A DNA stretch of 64,000 nucleotides from Deltaproteobacteria bacterium HGW-Deltaproteobacteria-15 (lineage in GTDB: Bacteria; Desulfobacterota; DSM-4660; Desulfatiglandales; HGW-15). The notes under the pieces are model-generated. The model was not told the DNA's origin. It worked only from the letters and a program-made list of their open reading frames with translations, and made no database searches. The stretch is from assembly GCA_002840535.1 (NCBI GenBank), contig PHBH01000041.1:1-64000 (forward strand). Direction: 5' to 3'. Shown here one piece after another: positions 1 through 6,071 of this stretch. Within the stretch, counting starts at the first letter, position 1. Every line of letters starts with the position of its first letter. Made by a program: the position numbers and the translations under genes.

Positions 1-67
1 GATCTATATGCCCTATCGTCCCCACGTTCACATGCGGCTTCGTCCTCTCAAACTTCTTCTTCGCCAT
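1..67 (-). CDS. tuf: Elongation factor Tu, N-terminal fragment
   Basis: Only the first 22 codons lie in the window; the gene runs off the left edge. The translation starts MAKKKFERTKPHVNVGTIGH, the diagnostic EF-Tu N-terminus entering the GTP-binding P-loop region. A GGAGGG ribosome site sits just upstream of the ATG at 67. Four tRNA genes precede it on the same strand, the same order as E. coli thrU-tyrU-glyT-thrT-tufB, so tuf is probably co-transcribed with them. EF-Tu delivers aminoacyl-tRNA to the ribosome in the cytoplasm. Confidence 0.96.
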   Translation of the reverse strand, partial: MAKKKFERTKPHVNVGTIGHID

Positions 68-117
68 TTTCTACCCTCCGTCCAAAATATCATCGAGTCG
101 TTCGAGATCTTTCAAGG

Positions 118-193
118 TGGAGCCCACGACCGGGATTGAACCGGTGACCTCATCCTTACCAAGGATGTGCTCTACCTACTGAGCTACGTGGGC
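118..193 (-). tRNA. tRNA-Thr (anticodon GGT)
   Basis: Read on the minus strand the cloverleaf is complete: 7-bp acceptor stem GCCCACG/CGTGGGC, D arm, anticodon stem CATCC/GGATG with loop TTGGTAA, and T arm ACCGG-TTCAATC-CCGGT. The 3' CCA is encoded (118-120). It is the last tRNA before tuf. Confidence 0.97.
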
Positions 194-317
194 ACCGATT
201 GCATTCGCTGCCTTCCGGAAAGGGAACAGCCGCAACACTAAAAAAGTTTCTCATGGACACTGCCTTTCGCTGCAAATACAACGTCTCTGCTGTGGGGCAT
301 TCACCGGAGCAGCAAAC

Positions 318-394
318 TGGAGCGGGAAACGGGATTCGAACCCGCGACCCTCAGCTTGGAAGGCTGACGCTCTAGCCAACTGAGCTATTCCCGC
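318..394 (-). tRNA. tRNA-Gly (anticodon TCC)
   Basis: Minus-strand cloverleaf with acceptor GCGGGAA, anticodon stem TCAGC/GCTGA around loop CTTCCAA, and T loop TTCGAAT. The CCA end is encoded at 318-320. Third tRNA of the tuf-linked operon. Confidence 0.97.
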
Positions 395-497
395 CCTTGT
401 TTAAAGCAAAGGACCTTCAAGGCGAGGGGCATGCAGCTAACCGGACTTCCTCAGACGGTCGAAATGCCGTTAAGACGGCTTTTCCAAATCAGCCACG

Positions 498-582
498 TGG
501 TGGAGAGGGGAGGATTCGAACCTCCGAAGGCTTCGCCGTCAGATTTACAGTCTGATCCCTTTGACCGCTCGGGAACCTCTCC
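498..582 (-). tRNA. tRNA-Tyr (anticodon GTA)
   Basis: Class II tRNA of 82 nt plus encoded CCA. The acceptor is GGAGAGG, the anticodon loop contains GTA, and a long variable arm (GCGAAGCCTTCG region) is present as expected for bacterial tRNA-Tyr. Confidence 0.97.
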
Positions 583-591
583 GTAGACCCC

Positions 592-667
592 TGGAGCCAG
601 CGAAGGGAATCGAACCCCCGACCCACTGATTACAAGTCAGTTGCTCTACCGTCTGAGCTACGCTGGC
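592..667 (-). tRNA. tRNA-Thr (anticodon TGT)
   Basis: Minus-strand cloverleaf with acceptor GCCAGCG/CGCTGGC, anticodon stem CTGA/TCAG with loop CTTGTAA, and encoded CCA at 592-594. First gene of the tRNA-tuf operon, directly downstream of the promoter at 689-717. Confidence 0.97.
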
Positions 668-688
668 CTTTGCAAAAGGCAAATCGTG

Positions 689-717
689 AGTATAATTTGA
701 GGCTTCTCCTTTTTCAA
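689..717 (-). promoter_or_regulatory. sigma-70 promoter of the tRNA-tuf operon
   Basis: On the minus strand TTGAAA (712-717) and TATACT (689-694) are separated by exactly 17 bp. Transcription would start near 682, about 15 nt before the mature 5' end of tRNA-Thr(TGT), which suits a processed tRNA leader. Confidence 0.8.
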
Positions 718-1002
718 AGGCACAAATCCCTACCCTTGGCTGGATTTTCATGAAACAAGTCACGCATCCACCGCTTTTCTCTTTTTTTCACTTAAAAACA
801 GGCTTTTTCGCTTGGGCAATTCTACTGTTCAAGAAATTATCTCAAACACTATAGAAAAGACAAATTCGTTTTGCAAGGGTTTCCTTTCGTTTCACTCACC
901 TGATTTTGCTTTAAGAAACAGCGCAAGAACAGGGGAAAAGCGACTGTCACACGTCTGGAGTTCAGGTTTGTATCCGGTCGCGACTTCACTACCGCATTTT
1001 GT

Positions 1003-1031
1003 TTGACATTTTTTGCATTATCATTTATTCC
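1003..1031 (+). promoter_or_regulatory. Probable sigma-70 promoter for the small membrane protein
   Basis: TTGACA at 1003-1008, a 17-bp spacer, and TATTCC at 1026-1031. The -35 is a consensus match and the -10 is weaker. The ATG it would serve is at 1111, leaving a leader of about 70 nt. Confidence 0.55.
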
Positions 1032-1110
1032 TCACTGGAGTTTTATCGAAAAACAACGGCTCGGTCCAAGGGAGTCGCATAATTCTGCATTGCATAAAGG
1101 GAGGTGGCAT

Positions 1111-1392
1111 ATGATGGCTTTGGCTGGAGGTCTGGTAGCACTTGTCTTGGGAATCGTGGGAATCGTCATGTGGTGGGAATACTTTGTAAAGGCGCTGATG
1201 GCCGGAATTCCGGTAATGCTTATTCTGGGTGGGGCCTTGGCCACTTATCTGGGCATTGAGGAGATCAAAGACAAGAAGGCTGCCGAGCGTTTCGACACCG
1301 AAAAGGACGACCTGAAGCGGGAGGTAGACAATCTCAAGAAAGAGCTGAAGGAAATGAAGGGAGATAAGGAAATCGAAGAGAGAAAGGATTGA
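1111..1392 (+). CDS. Small two-helix membrane protein with charged C-terminal coil (MamI-like N-terminal half)
   Basis: A 93-residue protein. The start at 1111 is set by a strong AAAGGGAGGTG site 4-14 nt upstream; an open frame extends further 5' but without a ribosome site. Residues 3-22 and 28-46 are two hydrophobic helices separated by a short WWEYF segment, and residues 52-93 are highly charged with heptad-like spacing (LKREVDNLKKELKEMKG), a likely cytoplasmic coiled coil. The N-half pattern (GLxALxLGxxG...WW...PVxL...G) resembles, from memory, the magnetosome membrane protein MamI. No neighbouring magnetosome gene is visible, so a magnetosome role is not claimed. Function unknown. Confidence 0.75.
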   Translation: MMALAGGLVALVLGIVGIVMWWEYFVKALMAGIPVMLILGGALATYLGIEEIKDKKAAERFDTEKDDLKREVDNLKKELKEMKGDKEIEERKD

Positions 1393-1416
1393 GCGGGTTT
1401 CTTTCTCATAAATGGT

Positions 1417-1463
1417 AAAGGTCTGCATGCGGAGGATTCCTCCATACCGCATGCGGGACCTTT
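1417..1463. terminator. Bidirectional hairpin terminator between the small membrane gene and ndk
   Basis: Arms at 1417-1432 and 1447-1463 pair almost perfectly (TGCATGCGG core) and are flanked by AAA/TTT. The two genes converge here, so one hairpin can serve both. Confidence 0.65.
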
Positions 1464-1470
1464 AAAGCGT

Positions 1471-1890
1471 TCACCCTGCAATCTCCAGGGTGCTGAAGAA
1501 AAATCCGATTTCATATTCCGCGGTCACCTTGGAATCTGAACCGTGGACGACGTTTTTCTCGATATCGGTCGCGAAGTCCCGTCGTATGGTCCCTTCTGCC
1601 GCCTTTCTGTGATCGGTGGCCCCCATCAGGGTTCGGTATTTTTCTATCGCATCTTTCCCTTCCAGGACCATCACCACGCAAGGCCCGGAGCTCATGAAAT
1701 CCGTCACACTTTCGTAGAAAGGTTTCCTTTCATGAACTTTATAAAAACCCTTTGCCTGCTCCTTTGAAAGTTTTATCATCTTTAGAGCCACAATTCTCAG
1801 TTCGGCCTCTTCCAATCGCTCCATAACCCGTCCGATGAGTTTTCTGGCCACGCCATCGGGTTTGATGATACCGAGCGTTCTTTCTTTCAT
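1471..1890 (-). CDS. ndk: Nucleoside diphosphate kinase
   Basis: A 139-residue protein, the normal length for bacterial Ndk, which transfers gamma-phosphate between nucleoside triphosphates and diphosphates in the cytoplasm. The signature NVVHGSDS contains the phosphorylated catalytic histidine (H116), and the KPDGVAR motif near the N-terminus binds phosphate. The start is taken as ATG at 1890, 10 nt after AGGAGG; a TTG six bases upstream is an alternative with closer SD spacing. The gene stands alone, convergent with the small membrane protein and divergent from the ykgJ pair. Confidence 0.97.
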   Translation of the reverse strand: MKERTLGIIKPDGVARKLIGRVMERLEEAELRIVALKMIKLSKEQAKGFYKVHERKPFYESVTDFMSSGPCVVMVLEGKDAIEKYRTLMGATDHRKAAEGTIRRDFATDIEKNVVHGSDSKVTAEYEIGFFFSTLEIAG

Positions 1891-2010
1891 TGACAACTGT
1901 CCTCCTGCGCATGTTGATTAGCCTTCGAGACAGTTGCTATAGACCACACTTATCGGATCCCGTCAAGAGGTTGAACCCAAGGGATTCAAGCATAGGAAAG
2001 GAACCCAAGA

Positions 2011-2772
2011 ATGAAACCATCGAGTGAGAAACCCAAATCATGCCGTCGGAGGATGGCGCCTGAGCATCTTTTCAGGTTCGACTGCTCACCCGGCGTATCC
2101 TGCTTTACCCAATGCTGCCAGGATGTCACGATCGTATTGACGCCTTATGATCTGCTGCGACTCAAGAATCGCCTGGGCATGGGTTCCGACGATTTCCTGG
2201 AACGCCATACTTTGGTCATTCCCAGGGAAAAGAGGGTAATTCCAATGGTGGTGTTAAAAATGAACGAAACCGACAAGAAATGTCCTTTCGTCACTGAGAC
2301 CGGGTGCGCCATTTACGAGGACAGGCCCTGGGCGTGCAGGATGTTTCCGCTCAATACGGAAGGCGACGGCACTTTTGAGCTGGTCTCCAATGCGGAACGA
2401 TGCAAGGGGCTGGAACAGGAGACCGAATGGAAGATAGAGGAGTGGCTCAAGGAGCAGGGAATCGTGCCCTTTGAAGAGATGAATGAGCTGCTCAGCACCA
2501 TTACGATCCCCATGCAGATCCATGAAGGAGAAATAGAAAACCCGCAAATCGCGAAGATGGTCTTCATGTGTCTGTACAACACCGACAAGTTCAGGGAATT
2601 CGTATTCAAAAGCTCTTTCCTGGACCGGTTCGAGGTCGAGGAGCCCGAGCGGATCGATCTCATAAGAACAGATGACTTGGAGCTGTTGAAATTTGCTATG
2701 GACTGGATCAAGTTCGGTGTCTTTGGCGAAAAGCTGTTCTGGGTGAAAGAGACTGCCCGTGGAACCAAATAA
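2011..2772 (+). CDS. YkgJ-family cysteine-cluster protein, copy 1
   Basis: A 253-residue protein with the YkgJ-type cysteine pattern: C25-x5-C31-x3-C35-C36 near the N-terminus and a second group CPFVTETGCAIYEDRPWACR about 80 residues later. Proteins of this family are thought to bind a metal or Fe-S cluster, but their reaction is mostly unknown. AAGGAA lies shortly before the ATG. It overlaps the next gene by 14 nt; that neighbour has the same layout, so the pair is a tandem duplication that has diverged strongly. No signal peptide or membrane segment is seen. Confidence 0.85.
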   Translation: MKPSSEKPKSCRRRMAPEHLFRFDCSPGVSCFTQCCQDVTIVLTPYDLLRLKNRLGMGSDDFLERHTLVIPREKRVIPMVVLKMNETDKKCPFVTETGCAIYEDRPWACRMFPLNTEGDGTFELVSNAERCKGLEQETEWKIEEWLKEQGIVPFEEMNELLSTITIPMQIHEGEIENPQIAKMVFMCLYNTDKFREFVFKSSFLDRFEVEEPERIDLIRTDDLELLKFAMDWIKFGVFGEKLFWVKETARGTK

Positions 2773-3523
2773 CGCCGAAGAAATTTTCAGGCCCCTCCTG
2801 GACAGATCGTTCAGGTTCAGGTGCTACAAAGAGATCTCGTGCTTCACGAGATGTTGCGCCGCCCTGAATCTCCAGTTGACGCCCTACGATATACTCCGGA
2901 TGAAGAACCGTCTTGGTATTACCTCTGGCGATTTTCTTGATCAATATGGGGAGACCGTGTTTGAAGGACATTCACGTTTTCCCATGGTCAGGCTCAGGAT
3001 GCAGGAAGGGGCACAGAAACGGTGTCCCTTTGTCACCTCTTCAGGCTGCTCCATTTACGAAGACCGCCCCGGATCGTGCCGGCTCTACCCCTTGGGCAGG
3101 GCTGCGATGAAGGTTGAGGCCCGGAATACGAGGGAAAAATATTTCCTTGTGCAGGAAGCCCACTGCCGCGGTTTCGATGAAAATCGGGAGTGGACGGTCG
3201 ATGAGTGGATGAAGGGCGAGGGAGTGTCCGACTATAATGAGATGAACGATCTCTGGCTGGAGGTCCTGTCTCTGCCCAAAGGCCTGGGTCCGGAAAAAGA
3301 CCTGCCCCGAAAGCTGCAGATGTTTTTCATGGCGTCTTATAACCTCGACAAATTCAGAAGCTTTGTCTTTGAAGGGCCTTTCCTGCGACGATTTCATGTC
3401 AAGGAAGAACTGCTGGAGAGGATGGCGGAGGACGAGAGTTCCTTGCTGCGTTTTTCCTTCCATTGGCTGAAATTCAGTCTTTATGGAGAGCCATCCGCCG
3501 TTTTCAACCGAGGGGATAGTTAA
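2759..3523 (+). CDS. YkgJ-family cysteine-cluster protein, copy 2
   Basis: A 254-residue paralogue of the preceding gene. It starts at a GTG inside the upstream coding sequence, so translation is probably coupled. The same C-x5-C-x3-CC motif (RCYKEISCFTRCC) is followed by LTPYDILRMKNRLGI, which copy 1 also carries, and by the second cluster CPFVTSSGCSIYEDRPGSCR. The C-terminal thirds match in pattern (YNLDKFRSFVFEGPF against YNTDKFREFVFKSSF). The stop codon is embedded in the left arm of the TTAAC-word repeat that fills the gap to the next gene. Metal binding is inferred from the family; the substrate is unknown. Confidence 0.85.
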   Translation: MEPNNAEEIFRPLLDRSFRFRCYKEISCFTRCCAALNLQLTPYDILRMKNRLGITSGDFLDQYGETVFEGHSRFPMVRLRMQEGAQKRCPFVTSSGCSIYEDRPGSCRLYPLGRAAMKVEARNTREKYFLVQEAHCRGFDENREWTVDEWMKGEGVSDYNEMNDLWLEVLSLPKGLGPEKDLPRKLQMFFMASYNLDKFRSFVFEGPFLRRFHVKEELLERMAEDESSLLRFSFHWLKFSLYGEPSAVFNRGDS

Positions 3524-3643
3524 CCCTGGTTAATCCTTAATAGTTATCGGTTAGTAGTTGGAGAGAATCCAGGACCGGATGAATCAACCAACCATTAACT
3601 CTTAACTGTTACCTATTAACCAGCAACTGTTAACCAATGACTA
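3519..3643. repeat. Word-palindrome repeat A (TTAAC/GTTAA words)
   Basis: The left arm is a run of near-repeats of GTTAA/GTTAT and the right arm holds TTAAC/TTACC words in inverted orientation (ATTAACTCTTAACTGTTACC). The core is about 35 nt. It fills the entire gap between two genes and touches both stop codons. Confidence 0.75.
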
Positions 3644-4408
3644 TTCTTCTTGTTTCCTCGGCCCGATATACCCGGCCAGACCTTTTATGATGCCGTCTAT
3701 TTCCTCGCTGTGTTCCCCGAGGAACCGGAACATTCGCTCGGACTTTGCCCTGAGCACCATTCCATTCTTCTCTCCGATTTCAGAAGTCTTGATCAGTTGA
3801 CCGTTTCGATAGAGATAGAGGATAATCGCATCGTCCGCGTCAGGGACAACTTCGAATTTCTTCTGCAGATAATCGAGCCAATACCCGAACTCGTCGGGGT
3901 GTTCAAGATGATCCACGGGGATGCCCACTTCAAGTGCCAGCCCATCGAGTGTTCCCGGTCCACTTCCGGTGTCACCCAGATGCGTGAGAACATGGGCAAG
4001 TTGGTGAATCAGGACGGAATCATCGATGTCGGGCGAAATGGCCAGATAGACATGATCCGGATCCGACTTCCTGGTTTTGTAGGGATTGACAAAAATGCCG
4101 CCCCCCCGGCCCTCTTCGGCCTCGTTGTGCCCGCTCCCAAGAAAGCCCAGCTCCGCGTAGCTCTTCAGGTCCACATACTTTATGCCGACCCGCTTTCCGG
4201 TCAGTTCAGCGATGTCGAGCCCGCCCGCCATAGCCCTCGCTCTCCCATAATCGACCAGGGGCAGCGCCGCAATTTTCCCTCCCATTTCTTCAGCCGAGAG
4301 ACTGTCGGCTGCTTCCACAGGTAACTCATCTTCCCTGCCCCAATGGCACTTCTTGAATTTCCTGCCGCTGCCGCAGGGGCAAAGATCGTTTCGTCCCGCT
4401 TTTTTCAT
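3641..4408 (-). CDS. SEC-C motif protein with a HQLAH site
   Basis: A 255-residue protein starting at ATG 4408 after GGAAG; an open frame extends 10 codons upstream only through a TTG inside a terminator stem. Residues 4-27 are a textbook SEC-C zinc motif (NDLCPCGSGRKFKKCHWG; ligands C10, C12, C21, H22), as found at the C-terminus of SecA and in many unrelated proteins. The middle part contains HQLAHVLTH, which looks like a metalloprotease HExxH site with Gln replacing the catalytic Glu, so protease activity is doubtful. The remainder is not recognised. Confidence 0.8.
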   Translation of the reverse strand: MKKAGRNDLCPCGSGRKFKKCHWGREDELPVEAADSLSAEEMGGKIAALPLVDYGRARAMAGGLDIAELTGKRVGIKYVDLKSYAELGFLGSGHNEAEEGRGGGIFVNPYKTRKSDPDHVYLAISPDIDDSVLIHQLAHVLTHLGDTGSGPGTLDGLALEVGIPVDHLEHPDEFGYWLDYLQKKFEVVPDADDAIILYLYRNGQLIKTSEIGEKNGMVLRAKSERMFRFLGEHSEEIDGIIKGLAGYIGPRKQEE

Positions 4409-4426
4409 CGCACTTCCAGAAACCAA

Positions 4427-4467
4427 GTTCCGCTTCAACCGGGAAGACTTTCCGGCTGAAGCGGAAC
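4427..4467 (-). terminator. Hairpin terminator after the zinc-ribbon gene
   Basis: Near-perfect inverted repeat: GTTCCGCTTCA on one side, TGAAGCGGAAC on the other, with CCGG pairs continuing inward. It lies 18 nt after the stop of the gene at 4485-4754 and would end the qmo operon; the T-tract on the minus strand is weak. Confidence 0.6.
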
Positions 4468-4484
4468 GGTTTTAGCATGAGGGT

Positions 4485-4754
4485 TCAATCCTCCAGGATA
4501 TGGTCCTTATGGGCATCATACGACCATACAGGTAAAGGACCGGATACCCCGGACCTCGGGTTCATACGATGCCGGTAGGAGGCCTTCACTCCCTGCTGGT
4601 CCATCATCCAGTCCCAACCTCTGACGAAATAGGTGCATTGATCGTTAAAACATACCCACTGATAATCGGTTTCCCATGATGAATCGGTGGGCGTTTTCCA
4701 TTTTTTCATGCTGTCCCCGCAATGGGGACAGCATGGCTTCTTTTCTGTACTCAT
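4485..4754 (-). CDS. Small zinc-ribbon protein at the end of the qmo operon
   Basis: An 89-residue protein with two CxxC-type knuckles, CCPHCG at residues 8-13 and CFNDQC about 22 residues later, which together form a zinc ribbon. The rest is rich in aromatic residues and has no membrane segment. It starts 54 nt after qmoC on the same strand, with GGTG before the ATG, and is followed by a terminator, so it is probably the last gene of the qmo transcript. Desulfovibrio carries a fourth gene (qmoD) in this position; whether this protein is related to it could not be judged. Confidence 0.75.
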   Translation of the reverse strand: MSTEKKPCCPHCGDSMKKWKTPTDSSWETDYQWVCFNDQCTYFVRGWDWMMDQQGVKASYRHRMNPRSGVSGPLPVWSYDAHKDHILED

Positions 4755-4808
4755 AATCTATTCACCTAAAACGCAATTTGGAGTGATAAAGTATGCACTC
4801 CTCTTCTT

Positions 4809-6026
4809 TTACGACGCTACTGTCTTGGCGCTCATTGTCGCCTCGGCCGGTAATTCAGACGTGTCACCAACTCCAGCCCTCTGTTTTGCGTACTCCTGCT
4901 TGACGCCGACCAGAAAAACGACCACCGGCCTGAACGCCAGATGAGCCCACTTTGCAAAGGGAACTTCGAGAACCAGCATGGGTACGGCAACCATCAGATG
5001 GATCACATAGATAACATAGGTCGGCATGGGCCAGTCAAGCAGGCGAGTGAAATGGATCAAAATTCCGGTGAGGGTGGTGAGTTCCAGGAGGATCAGGAAC
5101 ATCCAGTCGGTCGAGTGGGAGTTCTTGTACGGCGCCTTGCTCTTCCTGATGCGTCCGATGAGTGCATAGGTCGCCCCATAGAAGAGGGCAAAAGTGGCAT
5201 AGTAGCCGAGGAGCCTCATAGGATGCCAGATGGCATAATCCGGCAAGTTGTCCCTTTGGAATGCAAGAAAGTCCCATGACAGGCCGATTACGTGGACTCC
5301 TCCTGCCAGGAATACGGCAACCAGGAGAAAAGCGGTGCTGTAACCGGTCATGATCAGGAAATGGACGAGCCACTGCATCTTGTCCGTGCATTCCCCGAAT
5401 TTTCTCTGCGTAACAAAATGGACGACGAGCTGCCACACCTGCTTGACGTAGATCTGGATCGGGATTTTAAGAAGCTGATCGCCCATGACGAACTTCACGC
5501 AGCGCCAGGTATTGCTCAACAGGAAGAATGTCAGAATAGCCGCCATGATCATGTCCGCAATTTCGATTGCAGGGGCGGGCCAGACCGAATTCAGAAACGC
5601 ATGCTCCATGTTGGGATTGCTTGCGCGGAAAATGACCAGGGCGAGACCTACCAGAATCGCCAGGATAGCCACGGCAGCCACTTCGAAGGTCTCAGAAGTA
5701 TAGAATTTTCGCGCAAATCCTGTCCAGTCATACCTTGAGGTCAAATACCTACGCATGACCATCATGGTCTCACCGGGGTCGGCCCCTCTCGGGCATCGGT
5801 CGGAGCAATCCCCGCAGTAATAACAAAGCCATGGTTCCGGGCTCTTTACGATGCGATCGGTGAGACCCATCTGGACGTACTTCATGAACTTCCTGGGGAA
5901 AGAGTTTTCCTGGGTCGAAAGGTTGCATACTGCGGTACAGTTCCCGCATTGAAAACATTTGTTGGCGTCTTTCAGGCCGAAGGCCTTCAGATCCTGCATG
6001 AGATTGGGATCTACCTTCACGCTCAT
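4809..6026 (-). CDS. qmoC: Quinone-interacting membrane-bound oxidoreductase subunit C
   Basis: A 405-residue fusion of an HdrC-like ferredoxin domain and a membrane cytochrome b domain. Two [4Fe-4S] motifs are visible: C24-x2-C27-x2-C30-x3-C34 and C68-x2-C71-x2-C74-x3-C78. From about residue 110 there are five to six hydrophobic helices typical of the HdrE/NarI-type haem b module. QmoC anchors the complex in the inner membrane and exchanges electrons with menaquinone; QmoAB connect to APS reductase. It starts with AGGAGG upstream and follows qmoB by 45 nt. Confidence 0.96.
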   Translation of the reverse strand: MSVKVDPNLMQDLKAFGLKDANKCFQCGNCTAVCNLSTQENSFPRKFMKYVQMGLTDRIVKSPEPWLCYYCGDCSDRCPRGADPGETMMVMRRYLTSRYDWTGFARKFYTSETFEVAAVAILAILVGLALVIFRASNPNMEHAFLNSVWPAPAIEIADMIMAAILTFFLLSNTWRCVKFVMGDQLLKIPIQIYVKQVWQLVVHFVTQRKFGECTDKMQWLVHFLIMTGYSTAFLLVAVFLAGGVHVIGLSWDFLAFQRDNLPDYAIWHPMRLLGYYATFALFYGATYALIGRIRKSKAPYKNSHSTDWMFLILLELTTLTGILIHFTRLLDWPMPTYVIYVIHLMVAVPMLVLEVPFAKWAHLAFRPVVVFLVGVKQEYAKQRAGVGDTSELPAEATMSAKTVAS

Positions 6027-6071
6027 CCTTTATTCCTCCTGATCGGTATCCTTTGCGGTTTACCGTTTCGA

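Larger units (their letters stand above)
668..1110. other. Intergenic stretch between the tRNA operon and the small membrane protein
   Basis: Apart from the leftward tRNA-tuf promoter and the rightward promoter at 1003-1031, nothing recognisable was seen. Short open frames here have no ribosome site and no family resemblance. Confidence 0.5.
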
